A DNA stretch of 64,000 bases, from positions 1,922,001 through 1,986,000 of the forward strand of contig NW_026946671.1 in the NCBI RefSeq assembly GCF_035222485.1, read 5' to 3'. A program made the translations under genes and the position numbers. Below, one piece after another: positions 43,713 through 53,607 of this stretch. The DNA is from Podospora pseudoanserina. Taxonomy: Eukaryota; Ascomycota; Sordariomycetes; Sordariales; Podosporaceae. The notes under the pieces are model-generated. The model was not told the origin of the DNA. It made no database searches and saw only the letters and a list, made by a program, of their open reading frames with translations. Each line of letters begins with the position of its first letter. Positions within the stretch are counted from its first letter, which is position 1.

Positions 43713-45242
43713 CTACGCCCTCGCCAACGCTCCCTTGAATATCTCCACAAACTTCCACACATCTTCAAACCGACAATACATCGGCACCGGAGCCACTCTA
43801 ATCACATCCGGCTTCCTTGCATCGCACACTACCCCCTCCTCCGCCAACACTTTACTCACACCCTCCAATATCCCCTCCCTCAGCATCAAACTCAACTGAG
43901 TCCCCCTCTCGAGCGGATTCCCCGGCGTGATGATCCTAAAAGCCTGCTCCTCCCCCTTCCTCCCAACCCCCCCTCTGATCAGCCCCTCTAGCAAACATTC
44001 CAGATACCCCGTCAGCACCACCGCCTTACCCCTCAACCTCTCCATATACCTCTCCCCCACCGACTCAAACAACCCCAACGCAGCACTCACACTCGCCAGG
44101 TCAATCGCACTCGGGTTGCTCAACTGCCAGCCGCTCGCCCCCTTGCCAGGCTTGAACTCCTTCTCCATCAGAAACCTAACCGACTTGTCCGCTCCATACC
44201 AACCTTCCAACCTGTCCAGGTTTCTGGAATGGTGTTTTTGGTGAAGGAACAAGCCGGCTGTCGACCCCGGTCCGGCGTTGATGTACTTGTAGGTGCACCA
44301 CACCGCGAAATCGACGTTCCAGTCGTGGAGGCAGAGTGGGACGTTGCCGGCCGCGTGGGCGAGGTCCCAGCCTACGCAGGGGATGCCGAGGGAGTGGGCG
44401 TGGGCGGTGATGGTTTTGATGTCGAGGAGCTGGCCGGTGTAGTACTGAATTCCGGGGAGGAGGACGAGAGCGGTGGAGGGGGCGTGCTCGGTTATGGTGG
44501 CGAGGATGGATTCGGTGGTGAGGTAGAGGTCGGGGGTGGGTTGGATTTCGATGAGGGAGGTGGAGGGGGAGAGGTTGTGGTGGCGGATTTGGGATTGGAT
44601 GGCGTACTTTGTGGGGTTAGAAGTCCGGAAAAGGGAAGAATGGGAGGGAGGAGACATACCCAGTCTGAAGGGAAGGGTTTCCACTCGATGATGACTTTGT
44701 GTCTTTCTGCTGTTGGCTTGTAGAAGGAGGCCATCATGAGGTGGAGGTTGGCGGTGAGGGTGTTCATGTAGATGATCTCTTCTGGCACAGCAGCACCAAC
44801 GAGGTCGACCGATTTCCTGGCACAAGACTCGGCCAGGTCTTGCCAGCTGGACAGAGGCGAGTTTTCGAGGGTTGAAAAGTGACCGTTGACACCGATGCTG
44901 GCCCATGTTTCTAGCTGTGACTCAAGGGCTCTTCTCACAGCTTTTGGCTGAGCGCCGAGGGAGTTTCCAACAAAGTAGATGCTCTTTTCATCTTCACTGT
45001 CGTTTTCCCCTACGAGGTTGTTAGAGTCTGCTGGTTCAGGCACAGAGGGCGCAACACATACCGGGACTGACCCCATTCAGAGCCTTCTTCTTCAACGAAG
45101 TCCTCGTGGGAATATTGAATTCTTTTCTGAGATGGCCAAGCTTGTCTTGCTGATCAAGACTTTGAGCGTATTCAAGAGTTCCCGCTTCAGCTGGAAATGA
45201 CGGCTTCTGGCCGTTCCGGAAGGTTGCTGTGAGAGAATCCAT
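43713..45242 (-). CDS. BNA5: kynureninase
   Basis: Three exons (45242-45062, 45009-44660, 44606-43713) give 474 aa. The enzyme cleaves kynurenine or 3-hydroxykynurenine to anthranilate or 3-hydroxyanthranilate plus alanine, with PLP, in the cytosol. Visible signatures: [75 protein letters not shown], and the Schiff-base Lys284 in [26 protein letters not shown] and the C-terminal RGTQLSLML and [11 protein letters not shown] complete the family. The length is normal. It is head to head with the indoleamine dioxygenase gene, 975 bp apart, consistent with co-regulation by tryptophan. Confidence 0.96.
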
Positions 45243-46217
45243 TGTGCCGCTGTTGACACAGAACTACAAGACTGAAACTGAAAGGGAAGATATTGTATCG
45301 ACTTCCATGAGGCCATATCGCACTCCCCCTTTCTATCCCTTGTATCACTTTATACAAGTCCACAAACCGTTTTCGGAGGCCACGTGCCGTGTCACCATTT
45401 CCATGCTCCCGGGTCGGAGTGGGCCCCAGACGGGTTTCCGCGATCCGTCTTCCGCACCTTTCCGCCATCCGCACTTCCGCAGCTCCACCATACAAACGGA
45501 CGATGACGCCGATTAGGGATCCCAAAGACAGCAATTACAGGGCTGAAAAATTACAGAGAATCCAAACTGACCAACTCCAGGACCTGTTTTGCAGAATCTT
45601 GGTTGGGGTAACCACATGCTGCAATCGGGCAAAGCCCATCACAAAACGTCATCTCAATGCATCAATCCGACCCTTGTTTGCACACCTGCACGGACTCTTG
45701 TCTATTGAATATTGAACTGTGCCTTACTCCTTACCACCGACTCGACTCGACTGGATTCCCGGCCCGTGTTGTATTCGTCAAATAAAAGAGCTGCCAAGAC
45801 GACATCGGACGGTGGCTTACACCTCCTACCTGCACAGCATTCTGCACCTGTACGCACACCGGCCCTGCCATCTTGTTATCAAACAGAAAAAAGCGCCGCT
45901 AATCTGTGCTCGGAAGGACGGACGGAGGCTAGAGGCATCATACAGGTAAAACGTCACCATGATCTCGGATCATCTGGTTCGGCCCAGCTTCTGTTTGTCT
46001 GCCCAAGCCCAGTGCCAACTGCCAAAGCCGTTGTTGACCGCTGACCCCCTTGCTGGCCGATGGGGCATCTTATCGAGCCCCCGTTTCTATTTCTTCTTTA
46101 CCGAGATGTTCCCCCTTCTCCTGACCCTTTGCCACCCATCTCATCTTCCGCGCTCACCTGAATCTTGACTACCGCTTCTGGGTTTTGTCTCACTTCATCC
46201 AATCTTCCGCTCTCACC
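45243..46217. promoter_or_regulatory. shared divergent promoter of the kynurenine-pathway pair
   Basis: The 975 bp between the two starts holds no supported gene. A pyrimidine-rich stretch lies just before the plus-strand ATG (about 46081-46217). A bidirectional promoter is inferred from the arrangement. Confidence 0.5.
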
Positions 46218-47622
46218 ATGTCACCCTGCGAGCCACTGCCTGCCACCAAGGCTAGTCACAGTGATGTTTCTCGCGTCCTATCAGACGACTTTGGTGTCAC
46301 ATCCAATGCTTTCCTTCCAGAACAACAACCTCTCTCGAGGCTTCCAGATCAATACTATGCCCCCTGGGAAACCATTGTCTCTTCTCTTTCCTCCCACATT
46401 CAACAACAGACTCTCCGCCAGGAGGTAAACAGATTGCCAGTCCTATCAACAGACCGTCTGGCCTCAGAAGCCGAATGGAGACGAGCCTATGTTGTCTTGG
46501 GCTTCCTCACACATGCTTACGTCTGGGGAGGTGACGTTGCTTCCGAGGTCGGTATTTCACCTGAACCAGCACCACCTTACTTTGAACTGACACTACTCAC
46601 AGATACTCCCCCCACCCATAACTGTCCCTCTCCTCTCCGTTTCCAGACACCTCTCTCTTCCCCCAGTAGCCACCTATGCCGCGGTCAACCTCTGGAACTT
46701 TTCTTCGGTATCTCCAACATCCGACCTCGCTGACCTCGACTCCCTCACCGCACTCCACACCTTCACCGGCACTCAAGATGAGTCCTGGTTCTACATGGTC
46801 AGCGTCGCCATGGAGGCCCGAGGCGGTCCCATCATCCCCGTCATGCTCTCCGCCCTATCTGCCCTCCAACACCACGACCTTCCCGCCGCCACCGAGGCCA
46901 TCAACGAAATCACCTCCTGCATCCACAAGCTGGGGATATTGCTCGACAGGATGGACGAAAGGTGCGACCCAGAAGTGTTTTACCATCAGATCCGCCCTTT
47001 CCTAGCAGGCAGCAAGAACATGGCCGGGGCCGGGCTGCCAAACGGCGTGTTCTATGACGAAGGACAAGACGGCAAGGGAGAATGGAGACAGTACCGAGGA
47101 GGAAGCAACGGCCAAAGCTCGCTCATCCAGCTATTTGACCTCGTGCTGGGAGTTGAGCACGTCGCGCAGGGTAATGCGAGTCCGGACTCGTACTCGCGGG
47201 AGAAGAAGATGGAGAGTTTCCACAGGGAGGTTAGAGGGTACATGCCGGAGCCGCACAGGAGGCTTCTTGAGTTTGTTGAGGGGCGGTATCCAGGAGGATT
47301 GAGGAAAGGTGTGGAGGATTTGTTGGTGACACCAAGCACAGAGGGAAACGACGGTGAGAGAAGGGAGTTGAGGGAGGCGTTCACGACGGCGACCAAGGCG
47401 CTGGCCGAGTTTAGGAATAAGCACTTGCAGATTGTGACGCGATATATCGTGATCCCCTCGAGGAAGGAGAACAAGGCCAAGGGAAGTAACTTGGCGACGG
47501 CGTCATCGAGGCTGGCGGGGGATGATGATAAGAAGCTGACGGGGACAGGGGGGACTGCACTATTGCCGTTCCTGAAGCAATCACGGGATGAAACGTTTCG
47601 CGCGGGGGATTTTTCGCGATGA
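46218..47622 (+). CDS. BNA2: indoleamine 2,3-dioxygenase
   Basis: Two exons (46218-46547, 46603-47622) with a 55-bp intron give 449 aa. It is the haem enzyme that opens the tryptophan indole ring to N-formylkynurenine. Family marks: LPDQYYAPWETIV, WRRAYVVLGFLTHAYVWGG, the VAMEARGGPIIPVML helix, FYHQIRPFLAGSKNM, DGKGEWRQYRGGSNGQSSL, VRGYMPEPHRRLLEFVE, the proximal haem ligand His384 in RNKHLQIVTRYI, and the GTGGTALLPFLKQSRDET ending. No targeting signal is seen, so it is cytosolic. It supplies NAD+ synthesis or tryptophan breakdown together with the divergent kynureninase. Confidence 0.96.
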
Positions 47623-48220
47623 ACGCCATGTCATGTCATGTCATGAAAAAAGGAGGGAACTTTGCTGTAGGATAGCGGGGCTTGTGATATGCGGCGGGCG
47701 GCTGATGAATGTGTGTCTCGACAAATAGAAGATGATGTTCTTGAACAAGTTCAAATGCAAAACTTGTCTCGGCAATAAACAACCCACATCCGCGGGGTCG
47801 GGTCTCCGGTTTTTGCGGCGGGCGGCCCCCCAAAGTTCCCCCCAGTTCCTTACTGCGGTAGGGCGCCGTGCAAAGTTCCTTTGATTACCCGCTTTGCTGC
47901 ACATCATGTTGGAACTTTTGGGGTGTGTCTCGGCCAATCACAGCCCACGATGGCTTCGCATTCGCAAGCACCACTGCCAAATATCCCACTTGCTCTGATC
48001 ATGTTGCAGTAGATCTGCTACGTAGCATTGCCATCTCACTACCGATGGATGATGGATGGCATATCCCTACTTTACCTACTTGATCAACACAGATAGACAT
48101 CTCCTCATTCTCATCCTTGCTGTCGTTGTCTTTTCCCTCCGCTAGCTACCTCTTCTCTTTTCTTCTTATTCCCTTTTTCTTTCTTTCTATTATATATACA
48201 CTTTATACAACCACATCACC
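47623..48220. promoter_or_regulatory. promoter region of the NmrA-like gene
   Basis: No gene is seen. Before the ATG at 48221 there is a long C/T-rich tract (about 48120-48186) and a TATATATACA box at about 48191-48200, typical of fungal core promoters. Near 47625-47645 the sequence ATGTCATGTCATGTCATG is a short tandem run. Confidence 0.5.
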
Positions 48221-49421
48221 ATGTCATCAACAACAACAACACCAGAAACCAAGACCGTCCTGGTGATAGGCGCAACAGGTAAGCAAGGTCGGGCTTTCAT
48301 CCGCTCCTTGCTCTTCCCTTCGGCAGCGTCAACACCATCATCACCCACAACGACAACCTTCCCTAGATCTCAAGCTGAAAACTGGCGCATCCTCGCCCTC
48401 ACTCGAGACGCCTCTGCCCCACCAGCCCAGGCGCTCCTCGAAGAAGCCAAACAACACAATGCCACGTCCAAAATCACGCTTGTAGAAGCCTGCCTCAACA
48501 CACCTTCCACCCTCCGGACAGTGTTTGAATCCCACCCCAACATCTACTCCGTCTTCGTCGTGCTCGCCTACCCTGGACTTGGCACACCATCAACGGCCCA
48601 AAAGGAAAAAGCCCAGGGGACCCTGATTGCAGATCTGGCAGTGGAGTTTGGGGTCAACATTTTGGTGTACAGCAGCGCGATCCCCATCGGTCCAGATCCC
48701 AGCCATGGGATCGACGAGTCGAGGAAGCAGAAGAGAGAGGTGGAGTACTACATTGAGGACTTGGGGAAGAAGAACCCCGGGCTGAAATGGATCGTGATAC
48801 GGCCGGGGTTCTTTTACGAGAACCTGGAGGGCATGTTTGGGGCGATTGGGGCGACGATGTATAGGGATGGGTTGAAGAAGGAGACGACGCTTCCGATGGT
48901 TGCGTCGGGGGATTTGGGGAGGGTGGTTGCTGGGTTATTACAGGTACGCGGTTTTGTTTGGTTGCTCTTGATGGCCCCCGTGTTTGAAATGGTTTGAGTA
49001 AACAAACAAGATGCTGACAACGCGTAAACAGAACCCAGAGCCATACTTCAACCAGTTTCTCTGCGTCACGTCTGGCCCGATGACGATGAAAGAGGTGCTT
49101 GAGGCTCATAAACGGGCGACGGGGAAGCCGATGCCTGCTGCCCCGGGGTTTGTGGGTTGGATCCTGCTCAAGATCAACAAGGGAGCGCAGGATCTGGTCA
49201 AGGAGGCTGAAATCAACCATACCAACAGGATGAGCGGGAAGTTGCCGACTTTTGAAGAGGAGGTTGAGCGGGCCAAGAGTGTTTGTGAGCTGCAGACATA
49301 TGAGCAGTGGAAGAGGGCCCTGGCGAGCGGTGAGGGTGGGGGAGACGAGATGTCGAGGAGGGTGAGCACGAGCAGCTGGAACAGCTTGTCGTTGATGAAG
49401 CTGTTGACAGGGCGGTCGTAG
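48221..49421 (+). CDS. NmrA-like NAD(P)-binding protein
   Basis: Two exons (48221-48943, 49032-49421) give 370 aa. The start context is caccATGT. The N-terminus is Ser/Thr-rich, then VLVIGATGKQGRAFIRSLL gives the Rossmann GxxGxxG at residues 17-23, followed by ILALTRD for the second strand. VYSSAIPIG, KWIVIRPGFFYENLEGMF and a substrate-side helix follow the atypical short-chain dehydrogenase pattern of NmrA and HSCARG redox-sensor proteins. The active-site Tyr-x3-Lys is not obvious, which is usual for the regulatory NmrA group. The C-terminal 130 residues are helical. It is cytosolic and may sense NAD(P); a metabolic role is equally possible. Confidence 0.88.
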
Positions 49422-50546
49422 ATCCTGACACAGGATTCCAGAGGGGTTTCCTTCGACTTCACGGTGACGAGCTGGCGCTGGGGGTGGTTCTTTGATTATC
49501 AACAAACCGGACGAGTGAGTTTGATTGTGGACGACCACATGCATTTCATATGTGTATATAGAAGCCAGTAGATATCTAGGTAAATGGGCAAACAAGGTCT
49601 TCTTTTTGATTGCTTCAACGTGCGTCTCTTGATGACTCTACTCTCGCTATATAACTCTGCCTGTTGACCCTTCTGCCGTTCCTGGGGCGTTGCTTTTGTC
49701 CTTCTCACCACTGCTCGTAGGCCAAGTTGTCCCGGTGTTAATGTGGTGTCACTGACGAAGGGGTCTCCCTGTCGTTGCAGGGACCACAGCGGCCCAGCCC
49801 GCACAGACCCACATTCACCCGTCGCGTCGTGAAAGGTGGGGTTTTTGTGTTAGAGGAGTTACAGTGTACCGACCTGCTGGGAGAGCAATTGGAGCACTGT
49901 TGACGATTTCACCTTCTGGTGGTCTGTGCTCTCCCACTCAAGTATATATGCCTGCCCATTTTCCCAGCTTCATGCTGCCCTGCTTCCTTTCCCTCTCCAT
50001 CCACCGAGAAGATTCCTTTGCATACACATGCAAAGCACCACGACCATCTTCTCGAAGTAACACCGCTCGTTAGCTTCAGCTACACTCGACCTGTCACCTT
50101 TTTACAAGCAAAGAGTCGTACATTTACAAGGTAAGTCGATTCCCTGCCCTCACCATTTCCCACCACAACGTGACCGACACTGCCCGCCCTTCTTCATCGC
50201 CTCGGGCCCGACATGATTCCTCTCTCCATCATCCGTCCTCCTCCTCTTCTCTTCTTCCTCACCTCCTACACCTCTCCCCACCGACATCTCGAGATCGCAA
50301 GGTTGAGGTTTAAAAGTTGCACCGGTGCCAAGGCGCGAGTCAACGTCTGGCGCAGCCCTGTCCCACCAACCCCGCCAACATCTTCACATGCAAAGTCGCG
50401 TCACCCTGGTTCATTGTTTTGGTGGTTGTCAAGCCAACTCTGAAACTTGTCACGATTTTTCGCGATCCCCATCATCATCATCAACACTATCATCACAATA
50501 TTCGATATCTTTCTATACAGATCTACTGAACAACAATCATGTACAG
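49422..50546. other. intergenic with probable 5'-UTR intron of the next gene
   Basis: A consensus donor, AAGGTAAGTCG (intron from 50131), pairs with acceptors at 50520 (CTATACAG) or 50546 (TGTACAG). This makes a 390-416 bp leader intron. Using the nearer acceptor leaves a 35-codon upstream frame from the ATG at 50539; using the later one removes it. Confidence 0.45.
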
Positions 50547-52175
50547 ATGCCGCTACAACAAAACACGTTTGTTGTGGTGCCCAACCCTGTCACTTTCCAG
50601 CAAGCGCTCGCTATGGACGGTCCGGAGTCCAAACCTCCAATGACCACCAAGCAAGCTCAGAAGGCCTATCGGGAAGCCAATAGGCTGCCCAAAATGACGA
50701 AAGCCGAAAGGCTACGTCGGGAACGAGCCGAGCGAGAGCGCGAGCGGAAGGAGGAGGAGAAACTGAAGGCCTCGAAGAGAGCCAAAGTTCTCCGTGACAG
50801 GAAGAAGGAGAGGGAGTTGGAGCTGGCGGAAGAGAGGAGGCGGCAGGGTTTACCTCTCGTTCGCGTGAGGCCGAGCCAGGCCACGCTCTCGACCTTTTTC
50901 AAGGGCAACGGGGTTTCGCGAAAGCGAGACTCTGACGCCTACCAAGCTGATCGGCCGGCGATGATGGAGGTAGAAAACAAGGAGAATCTGACTCCTGTTG
51001 GAAGCCCTTCCGAGTCGGCCTCGATCAAGAGACAGCGTTTGGGGGAGACTCAAAGCCAGCAAGATTTCTTGCAGCGCGACGAGCTTGCAGCAGCTTTCCT
51101 GCACCCATCCAACTCTCCGGAGGAGCTTCTTGAGGCTCTTATCGATGACTTTCCGACTGCCTCCCAGGCGGCTCGGGAGTTGGAAGAGCCGCGGGTGGAG
51201 ACCACGGAGCCGTCGTCACCGGTTCGCAGAGGTCCACCGGCATTCATGAAGTCCTCTCCTTTGCACCGATCGGTGTTGAAGCAGGCCCTTGCGAGCAGCC
51301 AGAGAAATCTGGCACCGCCGCTAGACGCCCTGCCAGACCCGGTCGTCGATGACGACACCGGGTATGTTCGTCCTATCACTTCCCAAGATTTGGTGTTCTC
51401 GAGTCAGGAGGTTTGGGATCCTGAATTCGAGGACGATGAGCCGATCTTGGTGCAAGATGGACAGAAGCAACCGGACGTCGTCAGCGACCCTATCAATGAC
51501 AGTTCCCCGCATGTGCCCACGGGGAGGGTTTCATTGCCCAACCGGGCGATGGCTGATCAGATCAGTTCGGAACCGGTTGGGGAGCCGTCCGCGCGAGTTG
51601 AAAGACAGACAGAAGATACGCTGGACGGTTTTACGTACAGTCAGTTCTTCACGTCGTCCTTCAACTCTGCGGACGAGGAGGTTGGGCAGCCCCAGCCTCT
51701 CAACCCGCCACCTTGCGAGCCAGAACCCCCCAAGCGGTCTCGGTCACCCCAACGGCCCTTTGGATCCAGCGGGAACGGGATCGCTATCCTTACGGCTAGG
51801 GCTGCAGAGCTCCAAGCCGAGAAGGAAGCGGAGGAAGAACGGCGAAAGCAGGCGGCGCTGGAGCGCGAGCGGCAGCGGCGTCTTCAGAACTTCATGGAGC
51901 GTTCGAGGGAGGAGGAGCGGCTGTTTGCTCAGCAGGCGGCTGCTACCACCGAACTCTTCACGTCACAGCACGGCGGGACACGAAATGGGGATAGCATGGC
52001 ACCGCTGAGCCAAGAGTCAGACTACGGGGCTGACTGGACGCTCGATAACATCGAGCTGATGGACAGCTTGGTGGTTCCGGTGGAGGCTGGGTCGCAAGAC
52101 TCCGATGAATATGGACCAGCTTGGACGCTCGATAACGTCGAGTTGTTGGAGGCCCAGGTCCGCGGTAACGCTTAG
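50547..52175 (+). CDS. disordered nuclear protein with PCNA-interacting (PIP) box
   Basis: One coding exon gives 542 aa from the ATG at 50547, directly after a possible acceptor. Residues about 35-105 are a highly charged helix (RLRRERAERERERKEEEKLK). It leads into QATLSTFFKG at 111-120, an exact PIP-box pattern (Gln, Leu, Phe, Phe), and then basic KRDSD and IKRQR clusters, likely nuclear signals. The centre is acidic and Ser/Pro-rich with SP and TP sites. A second charged coiled coil lies at about 445-490 (AAELQAEKEAEEERRKQ). The C-terminus has a duplicated motif, ADWTLDNIELMDS and PAWTLDNVELLEA. Nothing catalytic is visible. It would act in replication or repair as a PCNA client; this is inference from the motif. 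Confidence 0.82.
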   Translation: MPLQQNTFVVVPNPVTFQQALAMDGPESKPPMTTKQAQKAYREANRLPKMTKAERLRRERAERERERKEEEKLKASKRAKVLRDRKKERELELAEERRRQGLPLVRVRPSQATLSTFFKGNGVSRKRDSDAYQADRPAMMEVENKENLTPVGSPSESASIKRQRLGETQSQQDFLQRDELAAAFLHPSNSPEELLEALIDDFPTASQAARELEEPRVETTEPSSPVRRGPPAFMKSSPLHRSVLKQALASSQRNLAPPLDALPDPVVDDDTGYVRPITSQDLVFSSQEVWDPEFEDDEPILVQDGQKQPDVVSDPINDSSPHVPTGRVSLPNRAMADQISSEPVGEPSARVERQTEDTLDGFTYSQFFTSSFNSADEEVGQPQPLNPPPCEPEPPKRSRSPQRPFGSSGNGIAILTARAAELQAEKEAEEERRKQAALERERQRRLQNFMERSREEERLFAQQAAATTELFTSQHGGTRNGDSMAPLSQESDYGADWTLDNIELMDSLVVPVEAGSQDSDEYGPAWTLDNVELLEAQVRGNA

Positions 52176-53354
52176 GCGACGACCCTAGTGTTTTGTACGA
52201 ATTGCTTTTTTGGATATTTGAACAACTCATGATGATGGGCGTTGTCTACGGCGCAACGTTATTGGTTCTTCATTGGATTGTCTTCGACTCTTGGGCTATG
52301 TCATTCTTTTGGATGATATCCTGGACAACGGCATGCTTTTTTGGGGGGTTGTTTTGTACGATATTAGGTGTTGTTTGGGGGTGCTTGTACGATATTAGGT
52401 GTTGTTTGGGGGTGTGTAAGATAGGTGGGAGGGCGGCGAAGACGGACTCTGGACCTCCACGTGGTGCCGCCTGGGAACCTGGTCTTCGTTTGCGATTGGC
52501 CCGAGCCAGCACAGAGAAACGCAAAAACTCTAGATAGGTTGGAGGTGATATGGGACAGGGGAGGTGGAAGATGGAAGATGGAAGATCAGGGGAAGGAAAT
52601 GGGTGATGGATCATCTGTCATGGTGAGGGTTAGGGTTCTACCCGGCCGTATCAACACAAAACAGCGCAGTGGCAAGGTCTCTTGGGAACACGAGAATGGC
52701 GCCGTGAACAATACGTTTGTACGTATGGATGGCAATAGGAATCTACTAAACTTGATATCTCTTAGGGATTGCCTCACACTCTGCCGCAATGTGTCACGAT
52801 GTCACTCGCTGTGGGGACTTCCGTGAAGGCCGGGTTTATGGTCGCCCTGTATGCCCAAGAGCTTGCAACGATTGGGCAGGAATTTGAGATGCAGGCCAAC
52901 GCAGGTGCGGCAAAGCTTGCCCGCGTGCCCGTGTTCCCCCTGTCGCCATGTTGGAGTCCCTCCTCCCGAGGTGAGGCCTGAGATTTCAGCACATCCAGGT
53001 TCCATGAGCCAGCGCCCAGAGGATAATGCAGTCATCAGCCCCGACGAGAGGAGGCCACCAAACGTGCAGTCTTCCACATGCATGATGTCGCCCTGGATTT
53101 CTTTCCCAGCTTCTGCCGTTTACTCCATCTGCCCTGCATCTCTCTCCAACCTGCGCCCCCGCCCTTCTTTTGCTGATGCTCTTCTGCACTGACCTGAACA
53201 CACACCCCTGTCGCTTCCACCTACCTAGACTGTCGGGCTGAGTGGCCCGAGGCGGCACAGCTTTTGCTTGTGTCTCATCTCATCTTCAACGACACCTCGT
53301 CCCCTTCACCGCACGTCGCGTCGCCTCAACATCCAGCAAAAACAGCACAGGAAC
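52176..53354. other. intergenic; contains a telobox
   Basis: It holds the 3' region of the PIP-box gene and the leader of the caspase-like gene. AGGGTTAGGGTT lies at 52626-52637. No additional gene is supported. Confidence 0.4.
52355..52416 (+). repeat. 31-bp tandem duplication
   Basis: Two nearly identical units start TGTACGATATTAGGTGTTGT at 52355 and 52386 in the 3' region of the PIP-box gene. Confidence 0.85.
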
Positions 53355-53555
53355 ATGACGAGGCACCACCGTCACTACCGTGAAGGCGGCCGAGATCAAG
53401 AGCCCTACGAATACGGCTGGGATCCCATCTCCATCCCTGGCGCCGCTCTCCCCCCAGTCCCAGTTGACATCCCCATCCCCGCCCCCGCCCCCTCACCACC
53501 AGGTTCCCTCGTCTCATTCACCCCACCTCATCGTGACCACGCCGATCACCCCGAC

Positions 53556-53607
<52 letters not shown>

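Noticed and set aside
52193-52537. Possible hydrophobic membrane protein after the PIP-box gene
   Set aside because: It starts without ATG, is Trp/Phe/Cys-rich from T/G-rich 3' sequence, and includes the 31-bp tandem duplication.
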